Below, piece after piece: positions 47,319-57,800 of a stretch of 64,000 nucleotides of DNA. The stretch is taken from NCBI GenBank assembly GCA_964551175.1, contig CAZKBZ010000002.1, forward strand, positions 1 to 64,000, written 5' to 3'. Position 1 is the stretch's first letter; each line of letters begins with the position of its first letter. Both the position numbers and the translations under genes were made by a program. This stretch comes from Desulfobulbus_C sp964551175. GTDB lineage: Bacteria > Desulfobacterota > Desulfobulbia > Desulfobulbales > Desulfobulbaceae. Under the pieces are notes generated by a model. The model had not been told where the DNA came from, searched no databases, and worked only from the letters and a program-made list of their open reading frames with translations.

Positions 47319-48851
47319 ATGTCAATGAAACGTAGCCATGCACAATTGGCAGAGAAAACATATGATCTCATCATAATCGGCGGTGGAGTGTACGGCATTG
47401 CACTCTCCCTTGTTGCCTCCCAGTTGGGTCTACGCAACCTGTTGATAGAAAAAAATGATTTCGGATGGGCCACTACCTATAACTCCCTGCGAACCATTCA
47501 TGGCGGTCTGCGTTACCTCCAGAAAATGGATCTGTCCCGTTTTTTTGAATCCGTTGCTGAACGCCACTGGTTTATGCAGGAATTCCCTGGTCTGGTTACT
47601 CCTCTTCCCTGCCTTATGCCTCTGTACGGTAACGGCCCTTACCGGCCGTCTGTCTTTCGGGTAGCCTTGGGAATCAATGACTTTCTCTCCAGAAAACGGA
47701 ACCGGTGCGTTCACCCGGAACAGGAACTGAAAAACGGACATGTCATCGGCCCGGAAGAGGTAATCCAACTTTTTCCACTAGTCGATACACAGGATTTAAA
47801 AGGTGGCGCAGTATGGTATGACGGCGGTATGCCCTCGTCCCAGTTGGTTGTTATGGAAATGTTGAAAAGAGCCTGTAGCGGACCAACCACGGCCCTGAAC
47901 TATATGGAAGCAGATAAACTGCTGCTGGATAATAATAAAGTACAGGGAGTACACTGCATTGACAGGGAAACCTCTACAGGCTGCACATTCCGGTCAGCCA
48001 AAATCATTAATGCTGCCGGCCCATGGTGTCGTTCTCTGGCTGCTAAATTTGATTGTGATGATCCTAATCTTTTCAAGTATTCCATTGCCTGGAACCTACT
48101 CATCAACAAAAAAGCTCTGTCCAGTCACTCAGTTGCAGTAAAGCCGAAAATACCGGGAGCAAGGATGTACTTCATTCATGCCTGGCATGGAATAATCATG
48201 GGCGGTACCGTTCACTCCCCTTGGAACGGAGTTACCGACCTTCCCATGCCGACCCGGGCGGAGCTCAAGACATACCTTAAACATCTCAACCATGCTGTAC
48301 CTGGCCTTAACGTACAACAAAAAGATATTGTGCAGATTTACAGCGGCCTGCTGCCGGTGAAGGAGCAGGGTGGAGATACCCTTGCAGACAGGGAGATTAT
48401 CAAGGACCATAAGGTTACAGGAGGCCCACGGGGACTGTATACCATATCCGGTGTCAAATTTACCACAGCCAGAAAAGTTGCTGAAAAAACTATAAAAATT
48501 CTCTTTCCTGAAAAAACTCCACTGGCAGCTAACAGTATCCGCCTTCGTTTTGCATCCAAAGCAGACCATCTTGACGGCAACTTCGCCTATGACTGGCAGC
48601 CGAAGGAATCCGATTCACACTGGAAGGAAAGACTATCCGCCATCATCGATGAGCAGGCGGTGCTGCATCTTGACGACCTTATTGTCCGTAGAACAACAAT
48701 CGGTGATAATCCGGCTCGGGCCCTGAAAATTGCACCTGTTATCAGCAGGCTTTTCCCGTGGGATAAGGACAAACGTGCCCAGGAGCTGGGCCGACTGCAG
48801 ACGTTCTTTACTTCCAGGTCTCCCGATGGACAAGAAATATTGTCACGCTGA
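47319..48851 (+). CDS. FAD-dependent oxidoreductase, GlpD/GlpA type
   Basis: The product has 510 residues. The FAD-binding Rossmann motif LIIIGGGVYGIALSL near residue 16 is followed by SLRTIHGGLRYLQK, a hallmark of glycerol-3-phosphate dehydrogenases, and GPRGLYTISGVKFTTARKVA near residue 365. Thus it may oxidise glycerol 3-phosphate, passing electrons to quinone, but the C-terminal third is divergent and the cluster setting suggests a related substrate. A second ATG two codons in is an alternative start. Confidence 0.82.
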   Translation: MSMKRSHAQLAEKTYDLIIIGGGVYGIALSLVASQLGLRNLLIEKNDFGWATTYNSLRTIHGGLRYLQKMDLSRFFESVAERHWFMQEFPGLVTPLPCLMPLYGNGPYRPSVFRVALGINDFLSRKRNRCVHPEQELKNGHVIGPEEVIQLFPLVDTQDLKGGAVWYDGGMPSSQLVVMEMLKRACSGPTTALNYMEADKLLLDNNKVQGVHCIDRETSTGCTFRSAKIINAAGPWCRSLAAKFDCDDPNLFKYSIAWNLLINKKALSSHSVAVKPKIPGARMYFIHAWHGIIMGGTVHSPWNGVTDLPMPTRAELKTYLKHLNHAVPGLNVQQKDIVQIYSGLLPVKEQGGDTLADREIIKDHKVTGGPRGLYTISGVKFTTARKVAEKTIKILFPEKTPLAANSIRLRFASKADHLDGNFAYDWQPKESDSHWKERLSAIIDEQAVLHLDDLIVRRTTIGDNPARALKIAPVISRLFPWDKDKRAQELGRLQTFFTSRSPDGQEILSR

Positions 48852-48894
48852 GGCTGCATGTTCCTTCCCTAACAGAAACTCCGGCAGCATACAA

Positions 48895-48923
48895 TTGACG
48901 CTGTTGGCCGAAGACTGTATCAT
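48895..48923 (+). promoter_or_regulatory. Sigma70-type promoter before the methyltransferase gene
   Basis: TTGACG (48895-48900) and TATCAT (48918-48923) are 17 bp apart, each one mismatch from consensus. The gene starts 53 bp downstream. This would give the last two genes of block D their own promoter. Confidence 0.6.
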
Positions 48924-48976
48924 GGTCACTGTTTTCTTCTCGACACATTAAAATACGTCAAACAATACCTGAACAT

Positions 48977-49798
48977 ATGAGAAACGAAATGGAGATAAAC
49001 CTTCCCTGGCAGATACGGATGTTCCGCAAGACATTGAAAAAACAGATGCGTCTTAAAGAGCTAACCAAACTCTTAGGCAGCATAAAATCTGATGAAAAAT
49101 GTCTTTTAGTTACCTGCGGTGATAATAACGGTGCAATGAACTATTTTCTCCGTGAACTCGGTGGGCAATGGTCCTGGGCAGAGCTCGAAACCCAATCAAT
49201 AGATGAAATGCGACAGCTGCTTGGAGAAAATATTCTTCTGGGCTCTTATGACAGACTTGATTATCCTGACCGTTTTTTTGACAGGATCATTTCCATTGAC
49301 TGCCTGGAACATATTGAGAATCCTAATGTTTTCACCCATGAACTGTACAGGATCTGCAAATCCGGCGGCCAGGTAATTATTACCATCCCCGGTGGTGATC
49401 AGAAAAAGATTGTCAACAAGTTAAAAAACATAGTCGGCATGACCAAGGAAGCATACGGCCATGTTCGTGACGGCCTGACCGTTGCCGAACTTGAACCGAT
49501 CATGGAAGAGGCTGGATTTGTACCGACCCGTAGAGTAACTTTTTCCCGATTTTTTACGGAAATGGTCGAACTGACCATCAATTTCCTCTACGTTAAGGTG
49601 CTGGCAAAAAAAGGCGAGGCAAATGTTGAAGAGGGAACCATTGCCCCTGCCACGGAAGAGCAGTTAAAATCCGTTGAAAAAACCTACAGGATGTATGCCC
49701 TTGTCTATCCGTTTTTCAAGGCGATATCCTCTCTTGATGTGTTAGTAATGGGTGGCGAGGGATACGTTACCATTGTGGAAGGAAAACGAAATGCCTGA
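48977..49798 (+). CDS. Class I SAM-dependent methyltransferase
   Basis: The product has 273 residues. CLLVTCGDNNGAMNYFLREL stands at the AdoMet-binding loop, unusual in having CGDNNG in place of D-x-G-x-G. The DRIISIDCLEHIENP and LYRICKSGGQVIITIPGG segments are classic for Methyltransf_11-type enzymes. A second ATG four codons in is possible. Its 3' end overlaps the epimerase gene by eight bases, so the two are coupled. The acceptor is unknown, probably a sugar or lipid intermediate. Confidence 0.85.
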   Translation: MRNEMEINLPWQIRMFRKTLKKQMRLKELTKLLGSIKSDEKCLLVTCGDNNGAMNYFLRELGGQWSWAELETQSIDEMRQLLGENILLGSYDRLDYPDRFFDRIISIDCLEHIENPNVFTHELYRICKSGGQVIITIPGGDQKKIVNKLKNIVGMTKEAYGHVRDGLTVAELEPIMEEAGFVPTRRVTFSRFFTEMVELTINFLYVKVLAKKGEANVEEGTIAPATEEQLKSVEKTYRMYALVYPFFKAISSLDVLVMGGEGYVTIVEGKRNA

Positions 49799-50780
49799 AA
49801 ACAGCAAAAAAATTCTGGTTACCGGGGCAGGAGGGTTCCTAGGCTATCACACTGCCAACTTTTTTTCCGCCCTGGGACACAAGGTGGATGGAATGGACCT
49901 CCACTTTCCCGCACATCCGGTTGATGGAAAAAAATGTTTGTTTAACATGCTGGAACAAGATTTTCGAGACTGGAAGTTAACGGAAAAGGCCCTTGTCGGC
50001 AAGGATGTGGTTTTTCATCTTGCCAGTGCCCATCTGCAAATCAGCCTTGATGAAAGTGAATACTGGGATATAAATGTACATGGGTTGCGCACCCTGCTGG
50101 AAAAATCTCACAAGGCCGGTGTCCACCGTTTTGTCCACATCAGTTCAGTTGGAGCCTATGGTAAGCTTGAAACTGTACCGGCGGATGAACGTACACCTTG
50201 TCACCCCCAATCCATTTATGGTGAAACCAAGCTGGCCGGTGAAAAAGAAGTCATTAAATTCTGTAAAGAATCCGGTATGGACTATGTTATTTTGCGGCCA
50301 GCATGGGTGTATGGTCTGGGTTGCCCGAGAACTGCGAAACTCCATCGGATGCTCAAGAAGAAACGTTTTATAATGATTGGAAAGGGAACTAATAAACGCC
50401 ATCCCATGTATATCAAGGATATGCTTGAGACCTTCCGTTTGGCTATGGAGCGGGACAAAGCTGCCGGAGAAATGATGATTATCGGAGGAGACCAGATCGT
50501 TACCACATATGAGTTGATTGAAACCTTCTCTTCCGTACTTCATCTGCCTGGACCACTGATTACCCTGCCATACCCTCTGGGTGTTGCCATTGCCTCTGTT
50601 GCTGAAACCCTGTTCGGTCTGTTGGGAAAAGAACCTCCCATTTCACGTCGTACCCTGGAATTTTTCGATACTGATAACGGTTTTGATATCAGTAAATCCA
50701 AAAAAATTCTCAACTTTATCCCCCAATACTCACTGGAAGATGGTTTGAAGGATTACGCCGAAAATTTCAGCACCGTTTAA
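49791..50780 (+). CDS. NAD-dependent sugar epimerase/dehydratase
   Basis: The product has 329 residues from the ATG at 49791, which has GGAAGG upstream and overlaps the methyltransferase gene. ILVTGAGGFLGYHTANFF is the NAD-binding Gly-rich loop; HISSVGAYG and SIYGETKLAGE give the Ser and Tyr-x3-Lys of the extended short-chain dehydrogenases. It should modify a nucleotide sugar or a steroid-like/isoprenoid substrate (3-beta-HSD-like members look similar). The 3' end overlaps the convergent hydrolase gene by 14 bp. Confidence 0.88.
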   Translation: MPENSKKILVTGAGGFLGYHTANFFSALGHKVDGMDLHFPAHPVDGKKCLFNMLEQDFRDWKLTEKALVGKDVVFHLASAHLQISLDESEYWDINVHGLRTLLEKSHKAGVHRFVHISSVGAYGKLETVPADERTPCHPQSIYGETKLAGEKEVIKFCKESGMDYVILRPAWVYGLGCPRTAKLHRMLKKKRFIMIGKGTNKRHPMYIKDMLETFRLAMERDKAAGEMMIIGGDQIVTTYELIETFSSVLHLPGPLITLPYPLGVAIASVAETLFGLLGKEPPISRRTLEFFDTDNGFDISKSKKILNFIPQYSLEDGLKDYAENFSTV

Positions 50781-52452
50781 GCATTTCAACGGCAAACAGG
50801 TGACGCAGAAGATTAAGAACCAGATCGTAAAACTGTGGTTGTGTCTTCTCTGCCCGCCTGAACCAAAGATCCATGACTTCAATGGCCTGACCCATCACTG
50901 CCGGATCATAATAAATCCTGCCATCCCGTACCACCACATTGCAATTATGATCGGCTTTGCTTAAAGTAACATATTGTTTGGGCCAGGAAGTCCTGCAATA
51001 GTACCATTGCAGAAATTCTCTGTCCTGCCCGGTCTCACGTTCGCCATCCAGAAAAAGAACCGGTTTGTGGTTCCAACGTGAAAAATAATCCAGAGAATGC
51101 ACCATGTCCCGGTCCAAAATCTGTTGCCTCCATATCTCCTTGCTAAACCAGTCCGGAAACTGCTCTTTCCCGTACACTGTCTTTCTGACATGTTGTGCCC
51201 AATTCCAGAAAAAGTTTACATCCGGCGGCCAATTGAACCTTTCATATACCCTGCGTGGTGGCCCGATCAGAGTAATCGACCGGACATCCTTTGTCATGCT
51301 CCCAACACTGATTGCCGGATCGGCACCCATGGAATGACCGACAATATGAAGAAAATCAACACATAACCCCGTTTGCTGTTGCAAAAATTCCACACCGGCA
51401 ATGGCATCAATATCCAGATTGATACTCTTCAGAATGCCTGCAGTAAAAGGATCTGCAGACCTGCCATACCCGGCAAAGTCTATTGTCAGCACTGTGTATC
51501 CTCTACCGGCGAGCTCCGTCGCCATAACCCTATATAGGGGAAAATCGCTTCCCTGGGGATAATTTCCATGCAACAACAGGACAGCTGAGTGGCTTTCTCC
51601 GGGATATTTTGCCTCATATAGCATGCCATGAAGTGAAAGATTGTCTGGGCTGCGTTGCAGACTCACAGATCGGGAGATAACATCCTTCCTGTAGGCAATG
51701 AGATCATGTTTTCTCTGACCTGCTCCCAAAGACCGTCTCCCTTCGCTAACCAATAAAACTACGGCACCAAGAATCGCAAGCCAGCCCAGGGAAAGAGCCA
51801 ACAGGTGAAAACCGTACAGCCATGAACGGCTCCGCGCTATGGCCTGGCCTTTTACGCAGACAGACTTTTTTTTGTTTATTCTGCTGGGCAAAAACAAAGC
51901 AAGTTGAAAAAAGGTATAAAAGGCAAAAAACAGTGTACAGGTAAACAGGATCTTGAAGCCATACCTGTTAGGAAGCGGTGTAGACAAGACAAGACCCAGC
52001 TGTGGATCACCTTTTTTGGGAATAACCAAAACTCCCTCATCCGTTTTCCGGATACTGTCTATATCATTTAGGGCAACAAGAGAATCCGTGTCCAAAGAGG
52101 TTATCAAGGCATTGCGCCCATCCACCAGGGAAATTTCAACAATCCTCATGCGTTCACTCGGATCGATACGCAGAGAATAGATCGGCTTGCCAGGGACAGG
52201 AAATCGAAGCAAATAACGAACAGTAGCACCAGGAATTTCCCGTACCTGGCTGAATCTTTCACCAATCCCCTCACCTGTATCAAAAAAAACCTGCAGGGAA
52301 CTTTGTTGAAACGATTCAACTTTAAACAACAGATACGTCTGACGATATCTGCTGCCCCAAATAAAAGCAAATGAGACCGCCAGCAGGACAGCAAGAAAAA
52401 CAACAATCAAATGCCTGTATTTATCACTGACCCGCAACAGAAGAGAAAACAT
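50767..52452 (-). CDS. Membrane-anchored alpha/beta hydrolase with N-terminal periplasmic module
   Basis: The product has 561 residues. A helix at about 14-32 precedes a soluble beta-rich module (35-165) with YSLRIDPSERM and VLVIPKKGDPQLGLVL, closely like that of the DUF2142-like protein at 25473-27341. Two helices follow (about 170-235). The alpha/beta-hydrolase domain (280-540) has LLLHGNYPQGS, TIDFAGYGRSA and the nucleophile elbow VGHSMGA near residue 370, with FLDGERETGQDREF and ADHNCNV supplying the likely acid and His. Probable esterase or acyl transferase facing the periplasm or cytoplasm; orientation is uncertain. Confidence 0.78.
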   Translation of the reverse strand: MFSLLLRVSDKYRHLIVVFLAVLLAVSFAFIWGSRYRQTYLLFKVESFQQSSLQVFFDTGEGIGERFSQVREIPGATVRYLLRFPVPGKPIYSLRIDPSERMRIVEISLVDGRNALITSLDTDSLVALNDIDSIRKTDEGVLVIPKKGDPQLGLVLSTPLPNRYGFKILFTCTLFFAFYTFFQLALFLPSRINKKKSVCVKGQAIARSRSWLYGFHLLALSLGWLAILGAVVLLVSEGRRSLGAGQRKHDLIAYRKDVISRSVSLQRSPDNLSLHGMLYEAKYPGESHSAVLLLHGNYPQGSDFPLYRVMATELAGRGYTVLTIDFAGYGRSADPFTAGILKSINLDIDAIAGVEFLQQQTGLCVDFLHIVGHSMGADPAISVGSMTKDVRSITLIGPPRRVYERFNWPPDVNFFWNWAQHVRKTVYGKEQFPDWFSKEIWRQQILDRDMVHSLDYFSRWNHKPVLFLDGERETGQDREFLQWYYCRTSWPKQYVTLSKADHNCNVVVRDGRIYYDPAVMGQAIEVMDLWFRRAEKTQPQFYDLVLNLLRHLFAVEMLKRC

Positions 52453-52648
52453 AACAACTCAAGGTTAAAGGAGAATTTACTATCAGGCAAGACACACTGT
52501 CAGTAGCGGCACATCCGGACAACAGTTGAAAAATACTGAACAAATCCTCATGGCTTCAATGAATTGGAAGCCCCCGGCAGATATCGGGAAAAAAGACATT
52601 TATCGATTACCACAGGAGAGAAAACCATATTGGCTACTTGTGAAAAAA

Positions 52649-54082
52649 TCAGGATAATCGCTTAGACAACAACATCTGAAGAAAACGAAAAAAAGTGTTT
52701 ACATTTCTATACTTTTTATTGAGCGCCCTGCTCACATTATTATAATTAACAGGAACTTCAAGAACCCTCATTCTCTGATTAAGTATTTCAACCATCATCT
52801 CCGCAGAGAATTCCGGTCCCTTGAAACGGAGGTTATCCTGAATCGCCAGGTATGATGTCTGCCATATTGCCCTAAATGTGCACCCCACATCGGTAAATCG
52901 TCCCTCAAAATGCCACCACAATACTTCCAAAAGCTTGGCGACAAAAACGTTTGCCAGTCTGACAATACCCTGAATGTCCGTACCACGTTCCATTAATTGA
53001 CGGCTTGTCCGAGTGCCGATAACCATGTCCGCCTCTTTCAGATAGGCAAAAAGTTTCTCAACATCCCTGGCCGGAAAGGCATAATCAGCTTCGGTGAGGA
53101 TCAATATATCAGCATCTGCAAGATCAAAGGCATATTTAATCTTTTGTCCATATAGAACACAATCTGAAGGACAACGGACAAGCTTTATCCCGTATTTTAT
53201 TGCAATATGCTCAATAAAATTATCTGCGGGAACGATCAGGTAAATATCTTCCGGAGAGAAAATTTTACTGTATCGGGCGATTGTAAACCCTACATTTTCC
53301 TCCGTTCCCTCACTGTAAATAAATAATGACTTACTTCGGCTGGCAAACAGGTGGTTTCGATCATGAAATTGCGCAAGAGCAAAAGAGTCACGATCGTTAA
53401 TATTGACATAACTCCCTTTCAACCAAAAGGGAAAAATCGTTTTTGCCTGCAGGCACAGCTCGTTGAGAAAAGATATGAACTCTACATAATCGTCTGCTGC
53501 CTTTTCAAAAGCCTTGGCCAAGAGCAAAAATATTTCAGGAGAGAAAACAAAAGTACCGCAGCCAAGGATATCGTTATCTATATGGTCCGGTTTTTCGATC
53601 AGTTCAGCAATACACTGCCCCTGAAAACGAACCGCATAGTTCCTCCTGATCAGTTCTTTATCATCGACCTCCTTAATACCACAAGTGGCAATAGCTTTTC
53701 GAAAAGGGTAATTCTTCAATTCATGATGATTGGATTCCACGTAGCATTCATCTGAAAGAATCACACAAAAATAATCATCAATTATTTGACGGCCAAGCAA
53801 AATTGACCAAGCTAATCCCCTTTCCAATTCTGTGTTACGGACATAATGAAGATGAACACCGAGTTGCCGTCCGTTTCCCAAAAAACTCTCAATTATCTCT
53901 GCATGATATCCTGTAATGATAACAATGTCTCTGATTGAAAGTTGATCACGCATCAACTCAATATTTCGCTGGAGGTTAGGAGTACCGCCAATCTTCAGCA
54001 TACTTTTGGGCAGCTTGCTTGTATAGGGTCTAGCCCTGGTACCTTTACCGGCTGCAGGAATCAACCCATACAACTTGCTCAT
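52649..54082 (-). CDS. Sugar nucleotidyltransferase fused to a GT2/DPM1-like domain
   Basis: The product has 477 residues. Residues 1-235 form a sugar-1-phosphate nucleotidyltransferase: LIPAAGKGTRARPYTSKLPK, ILSDECYVE and LIEKPDHIDND. Residues 255-477 look like a family 2 glycosyltransferase: DADILILTEADYAFPARD stands where DPM1-like enzymes have DADxQ, then MVIGTRTSRQLMERG, VGCTFRAIW and a basic tail. A protein that makes an activated sugar and passes it on would fit. Its ATG overlaps the preceding GT2 stop (ATGA). Confidence 0.8.
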   Translation of the reverse strand: MSKLYGLIPAAGKGTRARPYTSKLPKSMLKIGGTPNLQRNIELMRDQLSIRDIVIITGYHAEIIESFLGNGRQLGVHLHYVRNTELERGLAWSILLGRQIIDDYFCVILSDECYVESNHHELKNYPFRKAIATCGIKEVDDKELIRRNYAVRFQGQCIAELIEKPDHIDNDILGCGTFVFSPEIFLLLAKAFEKAADDYVEFISFLNELCLQAKTIFPFWLKGSYVNINDRDSFALAQFHDRNHLFASRSKSLFIYSEGTEENVGFTIARYSKIFSPEDIYLIVPADNFIEHIAIKYGIKLVRCPSDCVLYGQKIKYAFDLADADILILTEADYAFPARDVEKLFAYLKEADMVIGTRTSRQLMERGTDIQGIVRLANVFVAKLLEVLWWHFEGRFTDVGCTFRAIWQTSYLAIQDNLRFKGPEFSAEMMVEILNQRMRVLEVPVNYNNVSRALNKKYRNVNTFFRFLQMLLSKRLS

Positions 54083-54783
54083 GTTCTGACCTTTCCAGAG
54101 GGGGGGGAGAGAACAAAAAAATAATACAGGATGAGGTAGATAAATTTCAGCGTTTCAACTACATGGCTCATTTTGGAACTACCGGTCTGCCGGGCACGGA
54201 ATTCCACCGGAATTTCATGGATCACAATCCCCTTTCTAGCCAGCCGCGCCGCCACTTCAAGGACATGTTCAAAACCATTCCGTTCCATCGGCAAATCAGC
54301 TACGATCTGACGGCGGAATCCTTTAGATCCTGTATACAGATCCGTTACATTCTGCTGAAAAAGAATGTTGAACATCCTGGAAATAATCTTGTTCCCAATC
54401 GTTTTGAAAAAAGCCATTCCCTTATTACGATCATCCAGAAAACGGGATGTATAAACGACCTCATGATGATCCAATGCCGCCACAAGATCCGGGATCACTT
54501 CAGGTGGATATTCGCAGTCAGCATCAATAATAATTACTATCTCTGCAGATGATGCTCGAATACCATCCCGTAACGAGGCTCCGTATCCCTCATTCTGTTC
54601 GTGTTCAATGACTGTCACGTCCTTAAAACTCTTTAACAAGGCAAGCGAACCATCTGTAGAAGCGTTATCAATAAAAATGATGTGAAACTCCAGATCAAGA
54701 TCGGAAATACGTTGGTAACATTCTACCAACGAGTCTTTCTCATTATAAACCGGAACAACAATATCCACTGATTCCTTTTTCAT
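54079..54783 (-). CDS. GT2 glycosyltransferase, DPM1-like
   Basis: The product has 234 residues from the ATG at 54783, which has AGGA nine bases before it; seven codons of open frame precede it. DIVVPVYNEKDSLVECY, FIDNASTDGS, NEGYGASLRDGI, IIDADCEYPPEV (DxD) and LYTGSKGFRRQI mark a DPM1-type enzyme lacking the C-terminal membrane anchor, apart from a hydrophobic patch near residue 220. It is translationally coupled to the nucleotidyltransferase fusion. Confidence 0.87.
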   Translation of the reverse strand: MKKESVDIVVPVYNEKDSLVECYQRISDLDLEFHIIFIDNASTDGSLALLKSFKDVTVIEHEQNEGYGASLRDGIRASSAEIVIIIDADCEYPPEVIPDLVAALDHHEVVYTSRFLDDRNKGMAFFKTIGNKIISRMFNILFQQNVTDLYTGSKGFRRQIVADLPMERNGFEHVLEVAARLARKGIVIHEIPVEFRARQTGSSKMSHVVETLKFIYLILYYFFVLSPPSGKVRT

Positions 54784-54869
54784 GAACTTTTTTCCTGAGA
54801 ACAATTTTCACATTAGACGCTGAAAATCTAGTTTGTCATGGAATCCTGAAAAATACAAACCTCATTTTA

Positions 54870-57800
54870 CTATGATCTCCCTCCGCCAGTGCCGGCAAGC
54901 CAAATCTGCCAGGCATCCCGGGTTAATCCCTTTTCCTCCAACAGTCGTTGTTCATTGTAATAGGGATGGCGGACAAGAATTTCCTGCCATCGTTGCTGAA
55001 ACAGCTCTCTTTCCCGTCTGCATCCGAGATGCTCTCCCTCTTCACCAAATCTGTATTGATACTTTGCTGAACAAAAAGGAGTTACAACATGCTCAACGCC
55101 TTCATCTCTCAAGCGCAGACATAAATCGATATCGTACAGACAGAATGGATAATTCTCATCATCAAAACCTGCAACCTGTTGAAACAGTGAACGCCGCACC
55201 ATGCAGAAATCAAAAGATACGGCTATTACATTCTGGGGACAGACAATCCCGTTGAGATGAAATGATCCATCCACAAGAAATGAACGATACACCCTGCAGC
55301 TTTCATCTGTGATATCCGGAAGTGCCGGATCAACTGTCTGTCCGCCCTGCCCCTTGATCTTGCCACCGACAACGCCACACAACTCCGTCAAGGAATAGCC
55401 GATCAGGGTATCAATCCACGCAGGTTCCTCCGGCACTACTCCCCCTTTGAGAAAAACGAGATATTCCCCAACGGCGTGCTCAACAGCACGGTTCAAAACC
55501 TTGGCATCACTTTCTTCAGAAGAAATTTCATGAAAAGAAACCTTCCCAGCCAACTGAGCCGGAAAGGTATCACTTTGCAGATTTGCCACCGCGGTAGGAC
55601 AAAGTATATGGATGTCAAAGTGCTGATATTTGATGCGGTCAACCAGCATTTTCAGCCAGGAAAACATATCATTAGAGTATACTGACAACAGGCTGATAAT
55701 TGATATATGAGGCTCCCTGTCTTTCAGCCTGTGCACTTGATAATAATATTTCCATTGTCCCTGACGGACTTCAACACTCAAACCACGCCGTTTCATAGCC
55801 GACTGTAAAGCGTACAGACCAGCTGCATCAGCATAGTTCTTTTGATCATGATGAATGCTGGTGGAGGTTTCCGTTGCCCGCCATTTATAAAGAGAACGCC
55901 GAATGTGATGTATTTTATCCGTTAACTCAGTAGATTTCAGCAATAGTTCATAATCCTGCGCTCCTGAACATGAGGCTGACAAACCACCAACCTGATCAAA
56001 AAGGAAGCTGCGAATGACAAACATATGGGTTATGTAATTATGACAGAGCAGCAACTCAGGATTAAAATCAGGCTTGTAAAACCTCTCAATATGACGACTT
56101 TCCCGGTCCACCAGATCCTCGTCACTGTATAGAATATCCGGATCAAATCTGTTGATCGCCCGGACCATTTCATACAAAGCATCTAAGGTCAGCTCATCAT
56201 CATGGTCGAGAAAACCGAGATACTCACTTTCGGCCAGATCAGCGGCCTCGTTCGTTGCTCTGGAAATCCCCCGGTTCTCAGAAAGAAATCTCACCTTGAT
56301 ACGTTGATCTTTTCCTGCATATTCCTGCAATAATGGGGCAATATGGGCCGCACTGCTGCCATCATCCACCAGGCAGAGTTGCCAGTGAGGATAGGCCTGA
56401 TAGAGCACGGAATGGATAGCGCGGCGTAGAAGATGTTCATCGGTATTGTAGACCGGCATCAGGATACTGATAACCGGCTTCCTGGTAAGATCGGCTACTT
56501 CCTGACAGGGATAAAAACCTGCAACAATTCCCTGTTCCTGATAATGCAGTAACGGATGGGTGCTGTCTGACAGACTTTCCGGATAAGTCTTACTGTAATA
56601 AGCGGGATCAAACAGTGCGGATGGGCGATACAGCTTATTACTCCCCTTCTGACTGAAATGAAAAAAAATCTGCAAAGGATCTTCAATCTCAGGACAATAA
56701 TTTTTCCGATACCAAGCAGGATCAAAAAAACGATTCGGGCTGCACCCTTCCTCTGCTCCATAACAAATATAGTGGAAAAATGGAGGAATACCTTTCAGGG
56801 CAACAGAAGGATTGGATTCAAGGTAATAATTCTTATCAAAAAAACGCAACAACGGATCTTTTCTCTCCAGCCCATAGGTTACAAAATGGGTCAACGGATC
56901 AACAGAAGACATCTTGATTTCCGGGTGTCGTGCAATATATCCGCTGAGATCGAGAAACGGATTCGGGTTGCAGGCTGCACGCCAGCCTTTCTGTAAATAA
57001 TGGGAAAGAGGTGTTTTTCCCTTGGCTGCACTTTCCGGATATTCTTGCGCATACCACTTACTCCAGAAAAGGGGATTGGGATTTTCTCCATCCTGCCAAC
57101 CTTTTTCAATATAATGCAGTAAGGGATCATGACCCTCGGCCACCTCAGAATTCTGTCGGTACCAGATTAAGGTCTGCTCAAAAAATGGACTTGGACTTCT
57201 TCCTTCTCTCCAGCCTGTTTCTACATAATACATCAACGGATCAATAAGCAGCGGATCCATCCAGGGATTATTCCTCAGGTAAAAAACAGGATCAAACAAA
57301 CCGCTTTTTTTGATGGCCCGGTAATGTGCATTTAACAGATAATATTTTAATGATTTAAGACGCAGTTTAATAAGGGCTTTATTGACACCCCACCAAGAGA
57401 GAGGAACTCCTGCTACAGTAGATCGATTTTCTTCCAATGTTGAATGACTTGTATCTTCTGCATTTTTTTCCTCTGCCGGCTGTCCTGCCATCACAAAATC
57501 CAGACAGTCCCGTCCAAAAGCAAGATATTGCAGGGAAATAACCAGTTTCTCCCCTGTTTCGTCCGATAAATCATCCTCCGTCAGGTTGAAAAAAATGCAA
57601 GGATCATCTTTACAAAAAATGAACACATCACCTTCTGCCACATCGGCATTGGTTGTCCAATTTCCAACCGGTCTGGATGAACCCTGCTCCTGGATTCTTA
57701 TACTCTTTATCCGTAGTACCACATAGTCATCAGCAGCTTTAAAAATCAGTTGCTTAACACCGGTCCTGTCAGGAAGTAAAAACTCAAGGCGGTTGGTACT

